This document shows, piece after piece, positions 1 through 5,478 of a stretch of DNA of 5,618 nucleotides; the stretch's first letter is position 1; every line of letters begins with the position of its first letter. Location of the stretch: contig PMMJ01000181.1 of assembly GCA_003162255.1 (NCBI GenBank), positions 1-5,618 on the forward strand. Direction: 5' to 3'. This stretch comes from Acidobacteriaceae bacterium (GTDB lineage Bacteria; Acidobacteriota; Terriglobia; Terriglobales; Acidobacteriaceae). A program made the translations under genes and the position numbers. Under the pieces are notes generated by a model. It was given only the letters and a program-made list of their open reading frames with translations. It ran no database searches and was not told where the DNA came from.

Positions 1-1258
1 CTGCGCTGCCGTTGAATACGTTGGTGATCTTATAGAGGTAGCCGGAGCCACTCCCAGCCATGCTATAGGTAGTAACATAGGCGAAATCGTCGTCATCGTT
101 GGATGTGAAAACGACGAAAATGGAATTCGTGGAGCTTTGGTTGGTGGTGCCGCCGTCCGGCGAAAGGAGCACTCTCTGGTCCAGGGCGTTGTTCCCCCCG
201 GCACTGCCGGGCACGACTGCCGCGGTCGCGCTAGCCCCGTTGGTTCCCATGGTGCCAATGGTCATGACGTGGAAGTAGGAGCTGCCCGTAGTGAGATTCT
301 CAACGTAGGCAATCTGTTTCCCACTCTGCGAGATGACCACGGGTGCCGGCACCTGCCCGGTGCCTGAGGCATAGGCGAACATCACTTTCGGCCCGCTCGA
401 ACACAGCGCACCGGCGCTGCCGCTATAGAGGTTGTTCACTCCGATGATATTGGCTTGACCGCCCGACTTGGGGGTTGCCGGGAGGCCGATCGCCACGAAG
501 TCGTTCGTACAGCTTGGGGCCGCGGTCACGTCAAATACAAACTTAGCGGGGTAAGTCTGGCCCCCGCCCGGATCGACGTTTAAGGTGAATGATCCGTTGT
601 TACCGATGTTGGTATAACTAGTACCATCGAAATCATAAAATGTGTAGTTATCGGGAGCGGTGGCCCACAAGTTGATCTCCAGCCCGTCGCCGCGGAAGAG
701 AGGCCCACCGACAGTATCAATCTGAGGGTCGCTCGAGGGCAGGAAAACATTATCGTACTCGAACTGCCCGCTTGGGCTAGATATCGTGGCTGGCCCACCT
801 GGATACAGTGGGTATGTGCCAATCTCATTGCTGCCAGTCACCGTGAGGGTGCCGCCGGTGCCGAGGAGCCCGCCGACATTGCCGAAGGGCTCATTATAGG
901 CAATTTCTGTTGTGTCGACGCTGCCATACCCCGTCATGCTACCAATGGCGAATGTAAAGTCGCACAGCGGCCCAAACCCGGGCACCCCCAGAGGCACGCT
1001 CCAGTCTCTGCGGCTGCCCTTGCGGGGCACGGGAGGGCGTTTCGGCCACCAGACCTCGCGATGGCGGAGATACCAATTCTGCACCCAGCGGGGATCTCTT
1101 CGGATCCGGGCCATCGCGGAATCGTCTTTCGAATCCGGGTAGAGGACATGATGCTGCGTCCAATCCGAAACAATTCCCAGGTGAACGTGCGGCGCGGTCT
1201 GGCCCACGAGCGCCTGCGCAGTCAACGTGAACACAATACCTAGGACAACACGTTTCAT
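1..1258 (-). CDS. Secreted beta-rich protein with inserted domain (3' end outside window)
   Basis: One uninterrupted frame runs from ATG at 1258 to the window edge: 419 codons with no stop, so the C-terminus is missing. The N-terminus is a signal peptide (MKR, hydrophobic residues 4-18, AQA at 14-16, cleavage probably at 16-22), so the protein should be exported. Residues 27-90 carry SDWTQHHVLYPD, RRDPRWVQNWY and RDWSVPLG; residues 236-419 carry YPAKFVFDV, CTNDFVAIGLP, GQANIIGVNNLYSG, IAYVEN, FHVMTIGTMGTNG and YLYKITNVFNG. I recall these blocks from a large family of uncharacterised secreted acidobacterial proteins that look like propeller or beta-sandwich folds. Residues 92-228 differ: Gly/Thr-rich, with TLTVTGSNEIGTYPLYPG, FEYDNVFLP and GLEINLWA...NYTFYDF, like the body of PEP-CTERM-type surface proteins. 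Cys pairs (99; 250, 286) could form disulfides. A good Shine-Dalgarno supports the start. The gene is certain; its function is unknown. Confidence 0.88.
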   Translation of the reverse strand, partial: MKRVVLGIVFTLTAQALVGQTAPHVHLGIVSDWTQHHVLYPDSKDDSAMARIRRDPRWVQNWYLRHREVWWPKRPPVPRKGSRRDWSVPLGVPGFGPLCDFTFAIGSMTGYGSVDTTEIAYNEPFGNVGGLLGTGGTLTVTGSNEIGTYPLYPGGPATISSPSGQFEYDNVFLPSSDPQIDTVGGPLFRGDGLEINLWATAPDNYTFYDFDGTSYTNIGNNGSFTLNVDPGGGQTYPAKFVFDVTAAPSCTNDFVAIGLPATPKSGGQANIIGVNNLYSGSAGALCSSGPKVMFAYASGTGQVPAPVVISQSGKQIAYVENLTTGSSYFHVMTIGTMGTNGASATAAVVPGSAGGNNALDQRVLLSPDGGTTNQSSTNSIFVVFTSNDDDDFAYVTTYSMAGSGSGYLYKITNVFNGSA

Positions 1259-1625
1259 ATTCAGCTCCCGGGAGTTGTCAGAGAAACACGACGCGCAACG
1301 GAGACGAGTTGACCGCTGGCGGTTACGACTCCTTCATCGCATTGTCGACGACGACGCGCACGGGCACCGTGCGCTAGAACGCGATCAGCATCGCACAGAC
1401 TGAGAGAGACCCGATAGATCACCGGGGTAATGGATGGTTTCTGCCCCACTACGAGGAGAGTCGTCGCTGAATCTTGGAGAGTTCCCCTTTGGGCTTGTGG
1501 AACGTCGTGCATAGAAGGGCATGCGGTGCGAGCGTTGCAGTCGTCGGCATTAATTAGTAAAGGGACGATCATGTCTGCGCGAAATGCGGCGACGCCTTAG
1601 TCTGACAAGCGGGCCTGCAGCCTTG
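1259..1625. other. Non-coding stretch upstream of the secreted-protein gene
   Basis: These 367 bases separate the small peptide gene from the secreted-protein gene. A 103-codon minus-strand frame (1261-1572) stops two bases before the downstream ATG, but it has no Shine-Dalgarno, no recognisable motif and an Arg-rich, random-looking composition. I do not call it a gene. I see no convincing -35/-10 pair. The only AT-rich patch is around 1549-1561 (attaattagtaaa). The promoter of the secreted-protein gene should lie here but I cannot place it. Confidence 0.5.
1265..1274 (-). promoter_or_regulatory. Shine-Dalgarno of the secreted-protein gene inside a perfect palindrome
   Basis: Read on the minus strand, GGGAG lies 6 bases before the ATG at 1258, a normal ribosome-binding spacing that fixes this start. 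The GGGAG is the right half of the perfect 10-bp palindrome CTCCCGGGAG. The left half is an anti-Shine-Dalgarno sequence, but with no loop it cannot fold on itself. It might be an operator half-site or chance. Confidence 0.6.
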
Positions 1626-1799
1626 CTAAGAAGTCTTGCGGTTACGATGGCACTGCGCCATCACACTTTGAACTTTTCCGCAACTCAGCGCTTGCGTCTC
1701 AAACACACGCTCGAATCGGAATGCTGGTTTGTTGTAGGGTTTCTTGATTTCCTGAGTCTGCTTGTCTTCCGGTGCCACCCGATTCCCGTTCGCCATCAT
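1626..1799 (-). CDS. Small Cys-containing peptide, RiPP-precursor-like (57 aa)
   Basis: The frame reads from ATG at 1799 (or the adjacent ATG at 1796) to TAG at 1626-1628. The N-terminal half (residues 1-20) is polar and charged. Then come KKPYNKPAFRFERVFET (19-35), ALSCGK (37-42) and a tail with a second Cys (C50) ending in HRNRKTS. I recall short acidobacterial proteins sharing a YxKPxFxxExVFETxALxCGK core, which is the main reason to call this real. Y22-x-x-P25-x-F27 resembles the YxxPxL leader element that RiPP recognition (PqqD-like) domains bind in lasso-type precursors, and T35 sits near where the leader would end. There is no Asp/Glu at ring positions of the tail, so a lasso peptide is unlikely. 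No maturation enzyme or transporter is present in the window. The Shine-Dalgarno is weak (GGGTG about 11 bases upstream). A longer in-frame start at 1988 exists but would override the promoter. The function is unknown. Confidence 0.6.
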   Translation of the reverse strand: MMANGNRVAPEDKQTQEIKKPYNKPAFRFERVFETQALSCGKVQSVMAQCHRNRKTS

Positions 1800-1869
1800 A
1801 AATACTTGCACCCAAAAAAGCGGACTCGTTCCCACAGGCTGGCGTGGCTGGAAACCGTCTTCTGCAAGG

Positions 1870-1875
1870 ATTATA
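1870..1875 (-). promoter_or_regulatory. TATAAT -10 box ahead of the small peptide gene
   Basis: On the minus strand a perfect TATAAT, immediately preceded by TG, ends about 70 bases before the ATG at 1799, which implies a leader of roughly 60 bases. No good -35 is found 17 bases further up (the best hexamer is TATCGG). It is the clearest -10 I found in the gap, but it rests on sequence match only. Confidence 0.4.
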
Positions 1876-2209
1876 CAGTCTTGTGGCTCTCGCCGATAGA
1901 CGGATCGGGCGCCGCCCCATGCATATGAACTGTGCAATACTTTGAACACTCGCGGGCGAGCAGCCCTAAAACCGCCGCGTCGACACATCCGCTAAAACAT
2001 TCATTTTCTTCCGCCTGCATCGACAAACTGCCATCATCGTACGGCATGCGACACTGGTCACATACTTGCTGCTTCCCCAACGATTGTCTCCGCGCTCCTT
2101 TTGAACACTTTGCTGGCGCGAGACGCACAAGCGGACGTGAACTGCGCCCGCGCAAATCTCCTAGCCAGCCAGCGCCGGAAGATGTAACCGCATCACAACC
2201 GACGCTCCC

Positions 2210-2243
2210 GAAACCGGGCCTAACCACCCGGTTTCATTTTTTT
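2210..2243 (+). terminator. Strong intrinsic terminator pointing along the plus strand
   Basis: GAAACCGGG (2210-2218) pairs perfectly with CCCGGTTTC (2227-2235) across an 8-base loop. One A and then seven T (2237-2243) follow. This is the canonical Rho-independent layout for plus-strand RNA. On the minus strand the same hairpin is preceded by an A-run and has no T-tract after it, so it is a poor terminator for the minus-strand operon ending at 2318. No plus-strand gene is recognised upstream. Confidence 0.7.
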
Positions 2244-2264
2244 GCTCAGAGAATACTCTGGAGA

Positions 2265-2282
2265 GACGCGGCAAGCCGTGTC
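2265..2282 (-). other. Short hairpin just downstream of the nuclease-like gene
   Basis: GACGCGGC and GCCGTGTC flank only two bases (8 pairs including one wobble or mismatch), 35 bases past the TGA at 2318. A second, weaker stem (CAGAG/CTCTG, 2247-2260) follows. Neither has a T-tract on the minus strand. They could slow 3' exonucleases or aid Rho-dependent ending, or be chance. Confidence 0.25.
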
Positions 2283-2317
2283 TTCGCGGGAAATCGGACG
2301 CCCGGTGGCCGTCAATC

Positions 2318-2959
2318 TCAGTCGCCAGCCGTTTCCAGCAGAAATCCGTTGGCTTCCTCTTCCGTGGCCACCAGTCCTTCCGGCAACCTGCCCCGGTTGT
2401 ACTCCGCCATGCGATTCTTCCACTTGAGGAAATCGGTGATGCTCTCGGGCTCTATGCGGATTTCCACCCGCCGCAAACTCGCAAGCAGAAGATTCATCTC
2501 GTTCTGGAACCCGATCTCGGAACGCAGGTTCTTCGCCGACGCCTTCACCCGCTCGATCTCGCGCCCGCACACTTCCAGCAGTCCCCATTCCGCAGGAAGT
2601 TCCTCAGTCCGTATCAACCCCCGCGGCGCCAGGTAATATCGCTCGCATCCAACGCCCATCTCCGGCTTTTGCCGGAAGGGCTTGTCGCGATCGGCCAGGA
2701 AATCCGCGTGCGACACCTTGCTCTCGACCAGCACCGAATGACACGCCCGTTTCCAGCCAATGGCGTCCGGCATCTCGCCGCTGACGCAAGCCTGCTCGCT
2801 CAGCACCACTCCACAGCGATAGTGCCGCAACCACCGCACCGCCATCGAAACCAGTTTTGCATGGGTCACACAAGAAGTTTGAAAGGGGAACTCCCTTCTG
2901 AAAAGTGTCAGAGTAGCTTCGAGCAGCTTCCGGAAGGAACTCGCTTCGTATCTGGGCAT
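2318..2959 (-). CDS. PD-(D/E)XK nuclease-fold protein, MmcB/DUF1052-like
   Basis: The 213-residue frame has the core of a PD-(D/E)xK fold: VSGEMPDAIGW (59-69, with E62, P64-D65), then 13 residues, then VLVESK (76-81, E79-x-K81), then VSHADFLADRDKPFR. After this come CERYYLAPRGLI and LPAEWGLLEV (105-130), matching the layout of MmcB-type DNA-repair-associated proteins ('ADFRADxK...CDxFYFAV...GLIVAD'). The helical C-terminus (residues 142-190, FLKWKNRMAEYN) resembles acidobacterial hypotheticals I recall. The predicted role is metal-dependent DNA or RNA cleavage in the cytoplasm; the substrate is unknown. ATG at 2959 lies 4 bases after the TAA of the CHAD-HD gene, so translation is probably coupled. 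There is little Shine-Dalgarno (TAAAGCG). Residues 1-38 precede the conserved part, and Met39 (codon at 2845-2843, MAVRWLRHYRCG) is an alternative start. Fold fairly sure, activity inferred. Confidence 0.82.
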   Translation of the reverse strand: MPRYEASSFRKLLEATLTLFRREFPFQTSCVTHAKLVSMAVRWLRHYRCGVVLSEQACVSGEMPDAIGWKRACHSVLVESKVSHADFLADRDKPFRQKPEMGVGCERYYLAPRGLIRTEELPAEWGLLEVCGREIERVKASAKNLRSEIGFQNEMNLLLASLRRVEIRIEPESITDFLKWKNRMAEYNRGRLPEGLVATEEEANGFLLETAGD

Positions 2960-2963
2960 CGCT

Positions 2964-4661
2964 TTAGCGATGCCGCAAACCGCCTGCTATCGATCGCCCC
3001 TTTAGGGGCCGTGTGGATCTGTTGTCTCCCACTAAGTTCCGCAACGTCCGCACCAGCACCGGCCTATGCAGCACGGTTTCCAGCAAATGTCGCGCCGCGG
3101 CGATATCTTCCGCCGAATCGTCCAGGGCCGAGTATCCCGCCGCCCGCACCACTATGAGCCGGTCCTGCAAACTAACCTCGATCCGCGGAGAGTTCTCGTT
3201 TTCGCGCCCCTTCCGTGCGTCCAGCGCGTTAGCCAGCCGCAGAATGCCGGCCAACTCCATAGCGACCCGCCGATCCGCCAGATCCAGCAGTTGCATGGTC
3301 TTTCCCCGCGGACGCGGCAACACCCCGCGATGATAGCGCGCCACCACCGCCGCCATTTCCAGTTCTCGCGCACTCCATCCCAGAGGCCGCGCCATCCCGC
3401 GGATCATGCGATAAGAATTCTTTTGATGGTTTTCCGCGCCCCTGGCTTTGCCGACGTCATGCATGAACGCCGCTGCCTGCAGCACCGCGCGCGAGTCGCG
3501 ATCGGAGTCGTGCGCCGCCGCGCTCGTCGCCAGCAGCCCAGCATCGTTCAGCCCGTCATATAAAAGAAGCGCGAGATGGGCGACGCGCTCTGAATGCGGA
3601 AAGTCGGGATCCAGATACTCCGCCCATACTCGAAGACGGCTCATCGCCGCCGCGCGCAACCGCGGACCCGACAGCAACTCCGCCCGCCACACGCGCCACA
3701 GCGACTCGCGGCCCACCATCTTCTCGCGATAGCGCTCGATTCTCTTGCCGCGCTCCACCTCCAACTTCTCCCGCCAGCGGCTGCGGCTCTCCACGTCGGG
3801 AAACATACTCACATCGCTCTCGAGGGCCGTGGCCCACAGCACATCCAGATCGTGCACTTCTCCCAACAGATCCTGCAGTTCTTTCAGCTCGCCGCCCCAC
3901 AGCGCGTGTTGGCGCGGCAGAAAGTTCTCCACCGTGTATCGGAAACGCTTAATGCCGATGCGCAGCTGGTGCCAGCCCACCTGCGACCGCGTCCGCAGCG
4001 CGTGTTTGTGCAGATCGTAAGCGGCCGTCCACTTTTCGAGCGCCAGATGCAGATACACCGCGCTTCCCGGACGCACTCGCGCCGCGCGCTGCGGCAGAGT
4101 CCGGCTCCACTGCCGCCATTGCTTGCGGTCAAACTGATTGAAATCTTTGAAAGCATGCTGCTTGCATTCGGCTTCGCGCGCATGCACATGATCGAGCAGC
4201 CTCACCACGACCGGATCGCTCGAACCTGGATCGTCAGAACCCGGATCGTCAGAACTTAGATCGCTCGAATTTGAATTGCCCGAGGGTGCCCCATCCTTGC
4301 GCGTTCTTTGCGCGAGGGTGCGTGTGTCTCCCGCCGCGGCCGAGTCGCTGGGGGCGCCGAGTTTCAGGATCCACTCCTCCAGCACCTGCATGTCACGCAA
4401 CTCGCCCAGCGCCCGGAAAAGCTTCTTCCCCGCCTTCTTCATCTCCTTCCAGGAAGGATCGGGATCGATCGCCATCAATCCATCGGCCAGAGAACGGCAG
4501 CGCCGGAGCGCCACTCGAAGATCGTGTACCGGATCAGCCGCGAACCCCGCAGCCGCCCGATCGCACTCCACCAGCACCCGCTCCATCCAGGCGCGGAGGC
4601 CGAGCTTAGGCTTGGGGCTCGCGGGCTTCGGACTGGGCTTCGGATTAGGACTGGCTCCCAT
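2964..4661 (-). CDS. CHAD domain fused to Ppx/GppA-type HD domain
   Basis: The protein has 565 residues in three parts. Residues 1-20 are a Pro/Lys-rich tail. Residues 21-330 form a CHAD domain with its two pseudo-symmetric basic helices, VHDLRVALRRCRS (45-57) and WHQLRIGIKRFRY (230-242), plus LGELRDMQVL and LLGEVHDLDVLW; a low-complexity insert of ~103-152 splits the halves. Residues 335-545 form an HD domain: H356 (HSERVAHLALLLYDGL), H401-D402 (FMHDVGK), H412 (NHQKNSYRMI), H444 (VVARYHRG) and D481 (LRLANALD). The order matches the C-terminal domain of exopolyphosphatase/GppA proteins ('HxxHSxYxI...LVRYHRK'), but the phosphatase ASKHA domain is absent. CHAD domains are known to bind polyphosphate, so a phosphohydrolase acting on or at polyphosphate granules is a reasonable inference. 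The start at 4661 has no strong Shine-Dalgarno. A weak promoter candidate (TTGACC 4745-4740, CGTTAG 4721-4716) lies just upstream. It is the first gene of an operon with the nuclease-like gene. Confidence 0.93.
   Translation of the reverse strand: MGASPNPKPSPKPASPKPKLGLRAWMERVLVECDRAAAGFAADPVHDLRVALRRCRSLADGLMAIDPDPSWKEMKKAGKKLFRALGELRDMQVLEEWILKLGAPSDSAAAGDTRTLAQRTRKDGAPSGNSNSSDLSSDDPGSDDPGSSDPVVVRLLDHVHAREAECKQHAFKDFNQFDRKQWRQWSRTLPQRAARVRPGSAVYLHLALEKWTAAYDLHKHALRTRSQVGWHQLRIGIKRFRYTVENFLPRQHALWGGELKELQDLLGEVHDLDVLWATALESDVSMFPDVESRSRWREKLEVERGKRIERYREKMVGRESLWRVWRAELLSGPRLRAAAMSRLRVWAEYLDPDFPHSERVAHLALLLYDGLNDAGLLATSAAAHDSDRDSRAVLQAAAFMHDVGKARGAENHQKNSYRMIRGMARPLGWSARELEMAAVVARYHRGVLPRPRGKTMQLLDLADRRVAMELAGILRLANALDARKGRENENSPRIEVSLQDRLIVVRAAGYSALDDSAEDIAAARHLLETVLHRPVLVRTLRNLVGDNRSTRPLKGRSIAGGLRHR
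4214..4273. repeat. Four 15-bp in-frame repeats in the CHAD insert
   Basis: Four consecutive 15-bp units begin at 4214, 4229, 4244 and 4259, each starting GATCG and close to gatcgtcagaacccg, with a few changes per unit. They lie in frame within the CHAD-HD gene and encode the SDDPG-like acidic linker around residues 130-150. Because 15 is a multiple of 3, copy gain or loss would change linker length without breaking the frame. Confidence 0.85.
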
Positions 4662-4757
4662 GGTTGACGAACCATTGTCGTCTCTTTGCGCGAAATCACC
4701 AAGAGCCGGGTGCTCCTAACGCCGTGGTTTTCGTTGCCAGGTCAAGCTTGAGAAATG

Positions 4758-4903
4758 GATAGTGGCTCAGTTTCGCGATGCAGACGAGAAGAGGCTGAAC
4801 CACCAGGGACACAAAGTATCACTAAGGCCTTCGGTCTCGGATATTTCCTTCGTGTGCCTTCGTGGCCTTGGTGGTTAACGGTTTCGCAAACTGAGCCACT
4901 ATC
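4758..4903. mobile_element. MITE-like element with terminal inverted repeats, no transposase
   Basis: Terminal inverted repeats: 4758-4776 (gatagtggctcagtttcgc) matches the reverse complement of 4886-4903, with one base absent. Inside, a second, imperfect inverted pair (aaccaccagggacacaaag at 4798-4816 against ccttcgtggccttggtggtt at 4857-4876) would give a long stem. The inner 'CCTTCGTG...CCTTGGTGGTTAA' wording is a widespread intergenic repeat. At 146 bp with no coding capacity, it fits a non-autonomous miniature element. No clear target-site duplication is seen at the borders, so mobility is inferred. Confidence 0.6.
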
Positions 4904-4967
4904 AAAATCTCTGTTCGCTCTTCGCTCGGAGTTCCCGCGCTCTGTGTCGTCTTGGCGAGCGGCCTTC

Positions 4968-5191
4968 TCGGGTTGCGGAAAATCCCCAGCTCCACGCGGC
5001 CGTGGAATCCCAGGTCTCGAAATGCGCGAGACCTGGGGCACCCGACACGATACCATGATGGCCACGAATCGCCGTGCGCGGGGAGAACTCCCTGACGCTT
5101 CGCTTATGCGTGAAAGGGTGTAGGGGTCCTTCGACTCCGCAGGGACTTCACTTCGTGAAGTTCCTGGTCCGTTCAGGATGACAAGCTGGAT
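4968..5191. repeat. Tandem repeat, copy 1 (224 bp)
   Basis: Begins TCGGGTTGCGGAAAATCCCC and is followed directly by a second copy that also starts TCGGGTTGCGG. The unit contains three hairpins: TCCACG-cggc-CGTGGA (4991-5006), an 11-bp stem (5009-5037) and ACTTCAC-ttc-GTGAAGT (5145-5161). It ends with the 'TCCTTCGACTCCGC...CAGGATGACA' wording common in intergenic repeats of related genomes. It has no coding role. Confidence 0.85.
5009..5037. repeat. Perfect 11-bp stem hairpin within repeat copy 1
   Basis: CCCAGGTCTCG (5009-5019) and CGAGACCTGGG (5027-5037) are exact reverse complements around a 7-base loop, aaatgcg. There is no T-tract on either side. It may act as a REP-like structure that stabilises RNA ends or helps end transcription from lon, or may simply be the core of the repeat family. 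Confidence 0.7.
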
Positions 5192-5416
5192 TCGGGTTGC
5201 GGAGAATCCCCAACTCCACGCGGCCGTGGAATCCCAGATCTCGAAATGCGCGAGACCTGGGGCACCCCGACACGATTACCGTGATGGCCACGAATCGCTA
5301 TTCGCGGGGAGAACTCCCTAGATGCTTCGCTTATGCGTGAAAGGGCGTAGGGGACCTTCGACTCCGCAGGGACGTCACTTCGTGAAGTTCCTGCTCCGCT
5401 CGATGACAATCTGGAT
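5192..5416. repeat. Tandem repeat, copy 2 (225 bp)
   Basis: Aligned by eye with the preceding copy, it is about 90% identical, with roughly 20 scattered substitutions and several 1-2-base indels. The copies are therefore not a recent duplication or assembly artefact. The 6-bp hairpin is intact (5215-5230). The long stem (5233-5261) has one mismatch (CCCAGATCTCG), and the third hairpin (5372-5388) also has one mismatch. Confidence 0.85.
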
Positions 5417-5463
5417 AGGGTGGCCCGCAACTGAGGACCGGGAACTGAGAGCTGACGACTAAC

Positions 5464-5478
5464 GACCAGCGACTGGTC
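5464..5478 (-). terminator. Small hairpin directly after the lon stop codon
   Basis: GACCAG-cga-CTGGTC is a perfect 6-bp stem with a 3-base loop, abutting the lon TAA at 5479-5481. On the minus strand it is followed by GTTAGTCG, not a T-run, so it is at best a weak terminator. The surrounding text is repetitive (gacgact, gacgac), so the stem may be incidental. Confidence 0.3.

Larger units (their letters stand above)
1800..2317. other. Gap between the nuclease-like gene and the small peptide gene
   Basis: These 518 bases hold the TATAAT box at 1870-1875, a plus-strand intrinsic terminator at 2210-2243, a short hairpin at 2265-2282 and two copies of TTTGAACACT (1941-1950 and 2100-2109). Long frames cross the gap on both strands but look like shadows: no Shine-Dalgarno, no domain motif. 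I see no tRNA, tmRNA, RNase P or SRP RNA signature. A plus-strand small RNA ending at the terminator is possible but unproven. Confidence 0.5.
4662..5478. other. Repeat-filled non-coding gap between lon and the CHAD-HD gene
   Basis: No gene is supported in these 817 bases. They contain a MITE-like element (4758-4903), a 64-base spacer with nothing recognised (4904-4967), two tandem ~224-bp repeats (4968-5416) and a short lon-proximal segment with low-complexity 'aactgag/gacgactaacgac' wording (5417-5463). The translated frames here (for example those with NHQGHEGTRR or VPQVSRIS) are typical false proteins from such repeats. The promoter of the CHAD-HD operon should lie in 4662-4760. Confidence 0.75.

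Noticed and set aside
1120..1145. TTTCGAATCC resembling a tRNA T-arm
   Set aside because: No acceptor, D or anticodon arms around it, and it lies within the secreted-protein reading frame.
1261..1572. 103-codon minus-strand frame that stops two bases before the secreted-protein ATG
   Set aside because: No Shine-Dalgarno, no recognisable motif, Arg-rich random-looking composition; the close stop is probably chance.
1626..1799. Lasso peptide precursor
   Set aside because: The leader motif is suggestive, but the tail lacks Asp/Glu at the ring-forming positions and no lasso enzymes are in view.
1871..2227. 118-codon minus-strand frame in the gap
   Set aside because: No ribosome site or family resemblance; it overlaps the TATAAT box and the terminator hairpin.
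1932..2636. 234-codon plus-strand frame crossing the terminator
   Set aside because: Its second half is antisense to the nuclease-like gene and its first half has no motif; the strong terminator at 2210-2243 would cut it.
3594..4259. 221-codon plus-strand frame
   Set aside because: Entirely antisense to the CHAD-HD gene; His/Gln/Arg-rich composition typical of a shadow frame in GC-rich DNA.
4742..5065. Minus-strand frame with NHQGHEGTRR and VPQVSRISRPG
   Set aside because: These are translations of intergenic repeats, not a protein family.
4968..5416. Possible CRISPR array
   Set aside because: Only two units of ~224 bp with no short regularly spaced repeats and spacers, and no cas genes.
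5173..5430. Minus-strand frame with GVPQVSRISRSG
   Set aside because: Lies fully within the second tandem repeat; a repeat-derived artefact.
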